A DNA stretch of 64,000 nt from Chitinophagaceae bacterium (GTDB lineage Bacteria > Bacteroidota > Bacteroidia > Chitinophagales > Chitinophagaceae). Below the pieces are notes generated by a model. It worked only from the letters and a program-made list of their open reading frames with translations, was not told the DNA's origin and searched no databases. Every line of letters begins with the position of its first letter. Positions within the stretch are counted from its first letter, which is position 1. The stretch lies in assembly GCA_019638615.1 (NCBI GenBank), contig JAHBTL010000005.1, forward strand, positions 124,001 to 188,000. The letters run 5' to 3'. The position numbers were made by a program, and so were the translations under genes. Shown one piece after another: positions 29,963 through 38,107 of this stretch.

Positions 29963-32245
29963 ATGGCAACAGCAACAAGAAAAACTGCAGCGAAAGCAAA
30001 AGCGGCACCCTCCGCTAAAACAAATAGCTCTAAAACAAAATCATCTAAAAAATCCCACGATCTGCATGCAGCCCTGCAGGAATATTTTGGATTTGATAAA
30101 TTTAAAGGCAACCAGGAGGCGGTAATTGAAAGCCTGCTCGCCGGCGACGATACCTTTGTGATCAAGCCTACAGGGGGAGGTAAAAGCCTCTGTTACCAGT
30201 TACCTGCCCTCATCAGCCCGGGTTGCGCGGTAATTGTTTCGCCCCTGATCGCGTTGATGAAAAACCAGGTAGATCTGGTACGGGGATACAGCAGTAACGA
30301 CAATGTAGCGCACTTTTTGAACTCTACATTAACCAAAAAAGAAATTAAAGAAGTACAGGACGATCTTACAGCCGGGTATACCAAATTATTGTATGTAGCG
30401 CCCGAAACCTTAACCAAGCAGGAAAATCTTGATTTTTTCAGAAATCTTACACTTTCTTTTTTCGCGGTAGATGAAGCCCACTGTATTTCAGAATGGGGGC
30501 ACGATTTCCGCCCTGAGTACCGCCGCCTGCGCGAAATGATGACGGAGATCAACCCGGATATTCCTGTAATAGCGCTCACCGCAACTGCTACTCCCAAAGT
30601 GCAAAGCGATATCATTAAAAACCTTGACCTGCGCGATCCTAAAATATTTATTTCGTCGTTCAATCGCAGCAATCTTTACTACGAAATTCAACCCAAGATC
30701 AAAAAAGATCAAACGATCAAAAGCATCGTTAAGTTTATCGTGGGCATGAAGGGCAAAAGCGGTATTATTTATACATTAAACCGCAAAACCACCGAAGAGC
30801 TGGCGGACATACTGGTTGCCAACGGCATCAAGGCCGTTCCTTATCATGCCGGTTTTGACGGGAAGCTGAGGGCCGAACGCCAGGATCTGTTTTTGAGCGA
30901 AGAAGTGCAGGTGATCGTCGCTACTATTGCTTTTGGAATGGGTATAGACAAGCCCGATATCCGGTTTGTAATACACTTTAATATCCCGAAATCGATAGAA
31001 AATTATTACCAGGAAACCGGGCGTGCAGGAAGAGATGGACTGGAAGGAAAATGTATATTATACTATTCGCATAAGGATGTAGCCAAGCTGGAGCACCTGA
31101 TGCGCGACAAGCCGTTGAGCGAACGTGAAGTGGGAGCACAGCTTATTAGTGAAACCGTAGCGTTTGCAGAGGCCGGGGTATGCCGCCGGAAAATATTGAT
31201 GAGTTATTTTGGAGAAGAGTATACCGTTGAAAATTGCGGGCAATGCGACAACTGTCTTCACCCCAAAGAAAGGATAGAAGCAAAAGAGGATGTGCTGAAA
31301 GTGATGAAAGTAATTAAAAAACTGGATGAACGTTTTGCTACGGATTACGTGGTGAATGTGATTATCGGAAGGTTAACTCCACAGATCAATATGTATCGCC
31401 ACGGCGGATTGGCAGAGTTTGCTATTGGGAATGACCAGCCGGATCATTACTGGAACTCATTGATACGCCAGATGCTGCTGGAAGGGCTGCTGGAAAAGGA
31501 TATCGAAGAATATGGTGTGCTGAAAATGAGCGCTAAGGGAGAGAAGTTTTTGAAGAAACCGTCTTCTTTCAAAATAGTGCTCAATAACCAGTTTGAGGAT
31601 GCCAATGAAGACGATGAGGAAAGCGCTTCAGAAGCCAATGCGGGTAGCGGAACTGATGATAAGTTATTTGAAATGCTGAAGGAGCTTCGCCAGAAGGAAG
31701 CGAAGAAAAAAGGGTTGCCTCCTTTTGTGATATTCCTTGAGACTTCGTTGCAGGATATGGCTACGATGTACCCGACTACTATAACCGAACTGGAAAAATG
31801 CCAGGGAGTGAGCAAGGGCAAGGCCCTTCGGTATGGTAAGCCGTTTGTAGAGCTGATAGCCCGGTATGTAGAAGAAAATAATATTGAGCGCCCGGATGAT
31901 TTTGTGATGAAAAGCGTGGTAAACAAAAGCGGGTTAAAAGTGTATATCATCCAGCAAACAGATAAAAAGATACCGCTTGAGTCCATCGCCAAAAATAAGG
32001 ACCTGCGTTTGGACGCATTGCTGGAAGAAATGGAAACCATTGCCGCCAGCGGTACCAAGCTCAACCTCGATTATGCCATTGACGAAATGGTAGATGAATA
32101 CGACCAGGACGATATACTGGATTATTTCAAAAGCTGTGAAACCTCCTCATTGCAGGTAGCGCAGCAGGAGCTGAGCGATGGCAATTTTACCTGGGAGCAG
32201 CTGAAGATCATGCGGATCAAGTTTTTAAATGAGTACGGAATGTAG
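29963..32245 (+). CDS. recQ: ATP-dependent DNA helicase RecQ
   Basis: A 760-residue 3'-5' helicase. A Lys/Ala/Ser-rich N-terminal tail (1-32) precedes the core. Walker A is KPTGGGKSLCYQLPAL (about 72), the DEAH box is AVDEAHCISEWGHDFRPEYR (about 168), and motif VI is ENYYQETGRAGRDGLEG. The zinc site follows: CRRKILMSYFGEEY, then NCGQCDNCLHP. After the winged-helix region lies an HRDC-like domain (about 565-650, LPPFVIFLETSLQDMA) and a C-terminal helical tail with PLESIAKNKDLRLDALLEEM like the HTH_40 domain. It unwinds recombination intermediates and stalled forks. The tail is basic and low in complexity, which may aid DNA binding. Confidence 0.95.
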   Translation: MATATRKTAAKAKAAPSAKTNSSKTKSSKKSHDLHAALQEYFGFDKFKGNQEAVIESLLAGDDTFVIKPTGGGKSLCYQLPALISPGCAVIVSPLIALMKNQVDLVRGYSSNDNVAHFLNSTLTKKEIKEVQDDLTAGYTKLLYVAPETLTKQENLDFFRNLTLSFFAVDEAHCISEWGHDFRPEYRRLREMMTEINPDIPVIALTATATPKVQSDIIKNLDLRDPKIFISSFNRSNLYYEIQPKIKKDQTIKSIVKFIVGMKGKSGIIYTLNRKTTEELADILVANGIKAVPYHAGFDGKLRAERQDLFLSEEVQVIVATIAFGMGIDKPDIRFVIHFNIPKSIENYYQETGRAGRDGLEGKCILYYSHKDVAKLEHLMRDKPLSEREVGAQLISETVAFAEAGVCRRKILMSYFGEEYTVENCGQCDNCLHPKERIEAKEDVLKVMKVIKKLDERFATDYVVNVIIGRLTPQINMYRHGGLAEFAIGNDQPDHYWNSLIRQMLLEGLLEKDIEEYGVLKMSAKGEKFLKKPSSFKIVLNNQFEDANEDDEESASEANAGSGTDDKLFEMLKELRQKEAKKKGLPPFVIFLETSLQDMATMYPTTITELEKCQGVSKGKALRYGKPFVELIARYVEENNIERPDDFVMKSVVNKSGLKVYIIQQTDKKIPLESIAKNKDLRLDALLEEMETIAASGTKLNLDYAIDEMVDEYDQDDILDYFKSCETSSLQVAQQELSDGNFTWEQLKIMRIKFLNEYGM

Positions 32246-32253
32246 AGAGATAG

Positions 32254-32313
32254 GGTATAAGGTGTGGGGCGTAAGGTATAAGGCCTTATACCCTTTACCT
32301 TACACCTTCTACC
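32254..32313. repeat. Inverted array of degenerate heptamers, 8 bp after recQ
   Basis: Four consecutive 7-bp words related to GGTATAA (32254-32281) are followed, after GGCC, by four words related to its complement TTATACC (32286-32313). The centre is a perfect 18-bp palindrome, GGTATAAGGCCTTATACC (32275-32292). The outer arms pair only in part but keep the 7-bp phase. A transcript would fold into a long hairpin directly after the recQ stop. Similar arrays lie at 60376-60644 and 63921-64000. Confidence 0.8.
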
Positions 32314-32367
32314 TTTCAGAAAAACATAATTTTTGTGTTTATTTTTCGCTCTTAAGCCGGAAACCCC

Positions 32368-32375
32368 TATTTTTG
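32368..32375 (+). promoter_or_regulatory. -7 promoter box for the tRNA-Phe transcript (TATTTTTG)
   Basis: A perfect TAnnTTTG box predicting a start near 32380. It is 21 bp before the broken tRNA copy at 32396 and 186 bp before intact tRNA-Phe. This spacing suggests that the promoter originally served a tRNA at 32396. Confidence 0.45.
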
Positions 32376-32388
32376 CTGCCCCTTAAGG

Positions 32389-32530
32389 GAAAATTGGTGC
32401 GGTCGTAGTTTTTCAAAACGACGGAGGAGTTTTAGAAAAACAAGATCCCGATGAACGAAGTGATATCGGGGTAGCTCTCCCGGAACCCCGAATAATCTAA
32501 TCGGGAGGGAGGTAGAGCAAAGGGCTGATG
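32389..32530 (+). pseudogene. Interrupted partial copy of tRNA-Phe
   Basis: GAAAATTGGTGCGGT (32389-32403) repeats exactly the 15 nt at the 5' edge of intact tRNA-Phe (32554-32568). GGTAGAGCAAAGG (32511-32523) repeats exactly its D-arm and anticodon-stem start (32578-32590). The 107 bp between have no tRNA similarity and include short inverted repeats (CCCGAT with ATCGGG). After 32523 the match fades. So a duplicate tRNA was split by an insertion and lost its 3' half. Confidence 0.65.
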
Positions 32531-32560
32531 TCGGCGAAAGAGTAAAAAAAATTGAAAATT

Positions 32561-32633
32561 GGTGCGGTAGCTCAGTCGGTAGAGCAAAGGACTGAAAATC
32601 CTTGTGTCGCCGGTTCGATCCCGGCCCACACCA
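32561..32633 (+). tRNA. tRNA-Phe (GAA)
   Basis: A 73-nt cloverleaf: acceptor GGTGCGG with CCACACC, D stem GCTC/GAGC, anticodon stem AAGGA/TCCTT around loop CTGAAAA (anticodon GAA), 5-nt variable loop, T stem GCCGG/CCGGC with loop TTCGATC, and discriminator A. The 3' CCA is not encoded. Position 5 opposite 68 in the acceptor stem is a C-A mismatch. Confidence 0.95.
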
Positions 32634-32732
32634 CGGGAAAGGTCACAGTGATGTGGCTTTTTTTATTTAGCTATGCTGCATACCAACAACGGCGGGAGGA
32701 CGATAAATTACCAACTGAAGGAAAGATTTAGT

Positions 32733-33782
32733 TTACATTTTCACCGAATACCAGGTTCCTTTTCCTGTACCGTTTTTTTGCAGATAATTATTCTGCACAA
32801 GACTTTCCAGGTGTTTTTTCACCGTGTTTCTATTGGCATTGGTAAGTGTTACGATTTCACCGATCGTAATTCGTCCGCGACTTTTTATGAGTTCGAGAAT
32901 TTCAATAGAAAGCTCCGGCAACGTTGTCATCAAAAGTTTTTCTTTTTCTAACTTGACTTCAAGACGTTTTTTCTGATGTTGGAGAGCCTTTAAAAAGAAA
33001 ACGATCCAGGGCTGCCAATCCGGTGTGTCGGTTTGCAGCGTTCCCTGCGTTTTTCTCAGGGCCAGGTAATAACCCTCTTTGCTCTGTTCAATGACGGCTT
33101 CAAGCGAACTATAAGGAACATAAGCGTAGCCGTGCTTCAATAACAAATACGTCGTTAAGACACGAGACAATCTCCCATTACCATCCTGAAAAGGATGGAT
33201 GGCGAGCAATTCGACGATGAAAACGGCAATGATAAGAAGCGGGTGCAATTTCTTTTCCGCAAAAGCCTGATTTGACCACTCCAAAAGTTCCTCCATCCGT
33301 AAAGGTGTTTCAAACGGTGTGGCTGTTTCAAAGACAATACCAAGGCTTTTACCCTCGGGGGAGAATGCCTCTACATGATTGGGGGACTTTTTGTAATATC
33401 CTTTATGCCAGCTATCCTTTTCGCTATATTCCAATAGTTCCTTATGCAGTTGTTGAACGTAGCTTTCACTTAACGGAATATGCTCATAATTTTGGAAAAT
33501 AAGGTTCATAACATCCGAATAGCCTGCAATCTCTTGCTCATCCCGTGATGAAAATTTTTTGGTCGACAGGTTACTCAACAAGGCTTCAACTTCTTTGTCT
33601 GTGAGCTTGCTTCCTTCAATACGGGTAGATGATCCAATGCTCTCAATCGTTGCCACACGCTTCAATGAAGTAAGCTGCTCAGGTGCTAATTGCCCCAAGG
33701 CGCGCCATGCCCCTTTAAACTCATCGATTTCTGAAATAAAACTTAAAATTTGGGGTGTTATATGGAGGCTGTCTATTTTCAT
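32733..33782 (-). CDS. Fic family protein with self-inhibitory motif and winged helix
   Basis: About 349 residues from ATG 33782. Fic enzymes transfer AMP or other nucleotide groups to target proteins. The active loop AIHPFQDGNGRLSR (near residue 197) matches HPFx(D/E)GNGR in full. The N-terminal SSTRIEGSK matches the inhibitory helix motif (S/T)xxxE(G/N), placing it in class II, in which the helix blocks ATP within the same chain. The C-terminus (about 290-345) is a winged helix: SRGRITIGEIVTLTNANRNT. The frame opens at 33800, but a -7 box overlaps that ATG, so 33782 (MKIDSLHITPQILSF) is preferred. It is a stand-alone gene beside tRNA-Phe, a common place for acquired DNA. Confidence 0.9.
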   Translation of the reverse strand: MKIDSLHITPQILSFISEIDEFKGAWRALGQLAPEQLTSLKRVATIESIGSSTRIEGSKLTDKEVEALLSNLSTKKFSSRDEQEIAGYSDVMNLIFQNYEHIPLSESYVQQLHKELLEYSEKDSWHKGYYKKSPNHVEAFSPEGKSLGIVFETATPFETPLRMEELLEWSNQAFAEKKLHPLLIIAVFIVELLAIHPFQDGNGRLSRVLTTYLLLKHGYAYVPYSSLEAVIEQSKEGYYLALRKTQGTLQTDTPDWQPWIVFFLKALQHQKKRLEVKLEKEKLLMTTLPELSIEILELIKSRGRITIGEIVTLTNANRNTVKKHLESLVQNNYLQKNGTGKGTWYSVKM

Positions 33783-33797
33783 ACCCGCATTATTACC

Positions 33798-33868
33798 CAA
33801 AAATACCCATAAATCAACAAATACTCATAAAGGTACCCATATATACCCATATATACCCATATATGTAC
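33798..33868 (-). promoter_or_regulatory. Fic promoter carrying a tandem 10-bp repeat
   Basis: On the minus strand TATTTTTG (complement of 33798-33805) is a perfect -7 box, with a start predicted about 11 nt before ATG 33782. Immediately upstream the + strand holds repeated ATACCCAT-type words. Two perfect adjacent copies of ATATACCCAT (33841-33860) are flanked by further partial or diverged copies at 33793-33840 and ATAT at 33861. Changes in copy number would alter the spacing or bending of the promoter. Confidence 0.55.
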
Positions 33869-34053
33869 ACCTCTGTTGAAACATGGAAACAATGGTTTTA
33901 GACCATTTAACCGTATCACCCAACTTCGGACTGCCCTATATACGAGATTAAAATAGTCCCGAGGCTGCCTTCTGAATGAATCTTTGTAATGTTTTGATTT
34001 TTGCTTTGAAACCCAATCCGTCAATCCCAGCAACTACCTCTCAATAACCTCAT

Positions 34054-34809
34054 CTATTTTAAATGCATTAATACATTCGCTACCATTTCTCTCTTGCTTT
34101 TTGAAACGGGTATTTCTCCGCCGGTTTGCATTACCAGGTAACCACCGTCTCCTTTTACCCAGCTTTTAATGTATTCTTTGTTTACAAGATGCGATTGATG
34201 GCAGCGGATGAATCCGAAATCAGATAACAGCTCATCATATTCATATATGGGTTTCGATACTACGATCTTTTCCCCGGTTGAAATATAAAAGCTGGTATAG
34301 GCATTCGACGACTCGCAGCGGATAATATCAGCCGGGCTTACAAAGCGTGTTTCTTTCAGGGTGGGAAGCGCCAGCTTATGGGTTGATTTTTCCTCACGGT
34401 TTTTTATGAGCTGCAGCAAATTCTTCAGCTCATGGTTTTGCATTTTTTCTTTTATTCTTTTTTCTGCCTTTTGTACGGCGCTTTTCAGCTCTTCTATATT
34501 CAGGGGCTTTAACAAATAATCAATCGCAGAAAATTTTATGGCGTTAATGCCGTACTGGTCATATGCTGTTACCAGTATCGCTTCAAAATGATGATCCTGC
34601 AGGTCTTTTAACATGTCAAACCCGTTTTTCCCGGGCATTTGAATATCCAAAAAAATCAATTGCGGATCAAGCCTTTTTATAAGCGCAGCTCCATCGGCCG
34701 CGTTCACAGCAACACCTGTTATACGCACCTGCGGACAATACCTTTTCAAAAGCCCCTCCAGGTTGTCTATATTATTCCTTTCATCGTCTATAATGACCGC
34801 ATTTATCAT
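34054..34809 (-). CDS. LytTR-family response regulator
   Basis: 251 residues. The receiver domain (1-120) has the acidic pocket in VIIDDERNN, the phospho-acceptor Asp in LIFLDIQMPGKNGFD (about residue 55), and Lys in YLLKPLNIEEL. The C-terminal LytTR DNA-binding domain (about 145-250) has RFVSPADIIRCESSNAYTSF and FIRCHQSHLVNKEYIKSW. It overlaps the histidine-kinase gene by 4 bp (ATGA type), so the two are translationally coupled and form one two-component system. Targets are unknown; such regulators often bind near their own operon. Confidence 0.93.
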   Translation of the reverse strand: MINAVIIDDERNNIDNLEGLLKRYCPQVRITGVAVNAADGAALIKRLDPQLIFLDIQMPGKNGFDMLKDLQDHHFEAILVTAYDQYGINAIKFSAIDYLLKPLNIEELKSAVQKAEKRIKEKMQNHELKNLLQLIKNREEKSTHKLALPTLKETRFVSPADIIRCESSNAYTSFYISTGEKIVVSKPIYEYDELLSDFGFIRCHQSHLVNKEYIKSWVKGDGGYLVMQTGGEIPVSKSKREMVANVLMHLK

Positions 34810-36575
34810 AACAACCAGTTTTTAAAAACAAAAATCACCTGCATTCCGTTCCCTGTATTGTTTGTTTGCCAATATATGGACTGCTCTTTCAATAACTTAT
34901 TCATGAGCGCTATTCTGTCGTTTGTAAGCTTTAAACCATGACCTTTTTTTACCATGCTGTTGCTATAGCCGCTGCCATTGTCTGTTATTGTTACTGTAAT
35001 GTCGTTTCCTTCAGCCGTATAGTTAATTTTTAGCAGCCCATTTTCATATTGCCCCGAAAGTCCATGCTTGATCGCATTTTCTATTACAGGCTGTAACAAT
35101 AAAACCGGGACCTCAATGGCATCTTTATTTATTTTTTTGTCCATATTGATCTCATAACGAAAGCCAAACCTCAGTTGTTCCAGCTTCAGGTAATTGTCGG
35201 TTAAATGAATGTCTTTTGCCAGGCTGATAAAATCCTTTTCACTTTCCTTCAAAGAATTCCTGAGCAACCGGCTGAAATCGTGCAGGTAAATATGCGCAGA
35301 CTCAATATCGTTTTTGGTAATGAGCCCCTGTATAGAATTTAAAGCGTTAAAAACAAAATGAGGATTGAACTGCGATCTGATGGATTTGATCTCTGCCTGT
35401 ACCAACTGGTGCTGCGTTTGCTGGGCCTGTAATTTGGCTTGCTGCCGCCTGTTTTTAATGAACAGGTATACCGACATAACCGCTAACACAGATAGTACCC
35501 CGGCAATAACTTTAAACCATACCGTTTGATGCCATGCAGGTGTTATGGTGAATGAAAAGCTGTTGATTGTCTGGCGTTGAAACGCGTACCGCAGGTACAA
35601 TGTATATTTGCCGGGATTAAACTGCTGAAGCCATATTACATTGGCATCGAAATGATTGGGTACCCAACCTGTGCTGTCTTTTCCGCTTATCAGATTGTAT
35701 TCTACCAGATCAGCGCTTTTTACTTTATCGTTTAAATACAGGAAAAGGTTGTTTTCGTTGTAATCGAACTTTTGCTTAACGATCAGCAGGCTGTCAACAG
35801 GAGGCAGGCTTATGTCTCCGTAGTAAGACGGGCCTTCCGGTCCATACCGATCATTTTTCCACCGGTATTTATATACGGCAATAAATGCCCGGAGATCGTG
35901 CGGGGTAAATGTAGCGATGATCCCGGGCGCCCTTTTTTTCCAAACAGCGGAAATACTATAGGTCGTATCACGCAATTTCAGATTTTTTACTTCAACGGTA
36001 ATACTATTGCCTGGTGCAGCATGAAATTGCCCCAGGTAAACCATTTGAGTTTGCTCTGTACCATCTGCATTATACCGGAAATGCATAAAAACAGGTGTAA
36101 AGAATTGGATCCTGCTCCACGGTATTATTTCTTCGTTCTTGTTTTTCAGTACCCTGAACCGGTATAGATCCCTGTTAAAAGAATCAATACCGTAGGCTGT
36201 AACTATAACCGGGAGGGAATCAAACAATGGAACCGCACTGGTATTTTTATACGATCCTGTTATCTGCGCATAGTTTTCGGGCATTGTAAAATCAAACAGC
36301 TCTTTATTATCATGGATGTCGCTTTGTTTGTTAAATACAGTGTTGACATAAAGATTGTTTGAATGAAAAACGGAAAGCTCTACGTCATTGTATAGTTTCG
36401 TCTTTGCAGTTTTTTTTGTAGGGATGGACAGTTCAAAATAATCATAGCGCTCATTCATTTCGCGGGCGTGCAATTTCCCACTGAAGTATGGGTGTACGGA
36501 ATCTGTGATCTGCTGTGCCAGGATATTGCCTGACATTATAATAACTGCAAGTATAAGTAATATGCTTTTTAACAT
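34806..36575 (-). CDS. LytS/YehU-type sensor histidine kinase with periplasmic domain
   Basis: 589 residues. A signal peptide (1-20, ending ILAQ) leads to a large periplasmic region (about 21-350) that ends in a beta-sandwich like the Y_Y_Y type, with PGKYTLYLRYAFQRQTINSF. One membrane helix follows (about 357-377, VIAGVLSVLAVMSVYLFI), then a coiled coil rich in Gln. The His_kinase domain has the phospho-His in QFNPHFVFNALNSIQ (about 402) and the ATPase has PVIENAIKHGL and DNGSGYS. It lacks HAMP and PAS domains. The gene follows the thioredoxin-fold gene by 18 bp, and the regulator overlaps it by 4 bp. Confidence 0.92.
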   Translation of the reverse strand: MLKSILLILAVIIMSGNILAQQITDSVHPYFSGKLHAREMNERYDYFELSIPTKKTAKTKLYNDVELSVFHSNNLYVNTVFNKQSDIHDNKELFDFTMPENYAQITGSYKNTSAVPLFDSLPVIVTAYGIDSFNRDLYRFRVLKNKNEEIIPWSRIQFFTPVFMHFRYNADGTEQTQMVYLGQFHAAPGNSITVEVKNLKLRDTTYSISAVWKKRAPGIIATFTPHDLRAFIAVYKYRWKNDRYGPEGPSYYGDISLPPVDSLLIVKQKFDYNENNLFLYLNDKVKSADLVEYNLISGKDSTGWVPNHFDANVIWLQQFNPGKYTLYLRYAFQRQTINSFSFTITPAWHQTVWFKVIAGVLSVLAVMSVYLFIKNRRQQAKLQAQQTQHQLVQAEIKSIRSQFNPHFVFNALNSIQGLITKNDIESAHIYLHDFSRLLRNSLKESEKDFISLAKDIHLTDNYLKLEQLRFGFRYEINMDKKINKDAIEVPVLLLQPVIENAIKHGLSGQYENGLLKINYTAEGNDITVTITDNGSGYSNSMVKKGHGLKLTNDRIALMNKLLKEQSIYWQTNNTGNGMQVIFVFKNWLL

Positions 36576-36593
36576 TTTTGCTTAGACTGTAAT

Positions 36594-37943
36594 CTACTCT
36601 TTGTTAATTAAACCGGATAATTGCCGGTAAACAAACCCGGGTCTCTCTGCACGCTTGTTTACAATATTGCCTGCTTTATCAATAATAACATAGTGCGGAA
36701 TACCGCTGATATTAAATGCCTCTTCTGCTTCCTTTATCAATTTATTACTTAATAAATAATGCTCCCCTTGTATGTCCAGGTCTTCACGTGCTTTCAGCCA
36801 TGCTTTTTCCGTATCCCTGTATCCGAGATACACGAATACTACATCTTTGCCCGATAATTGCTTTTTTAATGCAGCGGCGTTAGGCATTTCGCCCCGGCAG
36901 GGAATGCACCAGCTTGCCCAAAAGTCTATATACATTACCCTGCCTTTGTATTTGCCAAAGATTTCATTAAGTGATGAGTATTGCGAAATATTTTCTCCCT
37001 TCTGCTTCAGTAAGTCCAGGTAATCATTCCTTTCCTTTACAATATAATTTTTAAGCGCGCTGTCTTTTACAAGTTCATTGTATTTTTCATATACCGGGTT
37101 ATAAATACTATCCACGGTTTGTATGAACCTGGCCGTAAATCTTGTTAAGCAAACATCGCGGGTTTTAGCCTGTAATAAATCTGTTGCCAAAGTAAAATAT
37201 GCGTGTGGTGTGTATTCAATTGCAGCATCCATAAATTTTTTGCGTATATATACCTCAACCAGGTCGTTGTATTCCCTGGTATTCAGAGCGGCATAATCGC
37301 TGTTGATACCCAGCTCCAGTAGTTTTGACACAGCAGCGTTATTTATAGAATCCTTATTATCAATATTTTCTACCCCGGTTCTTTCATAAGGTTCATACGT
37401 ATATTTTGATTTAATCCAATTATAATATACATCACTCATGTTATGTGCATGTTTGTATTGATCCAGCAACTGTATGTTTCGAACAGCCATTTGCTTTCTC
37501 CAAAACAGAACACTGTCAATATTTTTACTCCGGATCCCTTTTTGGTATGATTTATCCGGTTTATTCCTGCCTGATACATAAGTCAGGTAATTAAAATCAT
37601 CGGCGTTTTCTCCAATGGCTTTTAATGGCTTTGCCCTGGAAAAATCAGCGACCAGCTCCATATTTTTCCCTTTAACCAGGTCAAAAAACTGGTAGCCGTT
37701 TTCAGTTTCAATCAGCCACCGGTTAATATCCTGTTCGGGCAATGTAATGGTAAACCGGTTGTTCTTATTAATAATGGCTTTGTATCTTTTGTCGCGCCAG
37801 GTTCGGGTAATATTGGTAAACCCATCGGTTTCTTTAAAAGCGATAACGCTGTCTCTTGCATGTTTAACTGTTCCGGTTATTGTAACCTGCCCCGGCAATA
37901 AGCTGCATGAGAATAGAGCGGCTATTAATAGTAATCCTTTCAT
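36594..37943 (-). CDS. Secreted thioredoxin-fold (TlpA-like) protein, first gene of a two-component operon
   Basis: 449 residues with a signal peptide (about 1-18). The N-terminal part (20-110) is a beta domain typical of the DUF4369-type leader of Bacteroidota thiol proteins, and a helical region follows. The C-terminal thioredoxin domain has WASWCIPCRGEMPN (about 340-353) with active site CIPC, and the cis-Pro loop in GIPHYVIIDKAG. It acts in the periplasm as a thiol oxidoreductase. It lies 18 bp before the histidine kinase, so a redox function is likely tied to the signalling pair; whether it modifies the sensor is inference. Confidence 0.85.
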   Translation of the reverse strand: MKGLLLIAALFSCSLLPGQVTITGTVKHARDSVIAFKETDGFTNITRTWRDKRYKAIINKNNRFTITLPEQDINRWLIETENGYQFFDLVKGKNMELVADFSRAKPLKAIGENADDFNYLTYVSGRNKPDKSYQKGIRSKNIDSVLFWRKQMAVRNIQLLDQYKHAHNMSDVYYNWIKSKYTYEPYERTGVENIDNKDSINNAAVSKLLELGINSDYAALNTREYNDLVEVYIRKKFMDAAIEYTPHAYFTLATDLLQAKTRDVCLTRFTARFIQTVDSIYNPVYEKYNELVKDSALKNYIVKERNDYLDLLKQKGENISQYSSLNEIFGKYKGRVMYIDFWASWCIPCRGEMPNAAALKKQLSGKDVVFVYLGYRDTEKAWLKAREDLDIQGEHYLLSNKLIKEAEEAFNISGIPHYVIIDKAGNIVNKRAERPGFVYRQLSGLINKE

Positions 37944-38107
37944 ATCGTTTTATTAATATGATCAAAGAAAAAGACTACTATGCTGATCACAAACCTGTAC
38001 TTTGAATGTAGCCGTTGCAGGTTTGAATGCAGACCAGCCTGCATAAGATCATTTCCGGCTTGCTGTAAGGAGCGGGCATAGCTTTGTGATGGGCTGTTGA
38101 TAACCGC

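Noticed and set aside
33779-34033. Open frame with a Tyr/Ile/Trp-rich repeat on the minus strand upstream of fic
   Set aside because: It is only a translation of the tandem ATACCCAT-type repeat in the promoter region; the repeat DNA explains the protein pattern.
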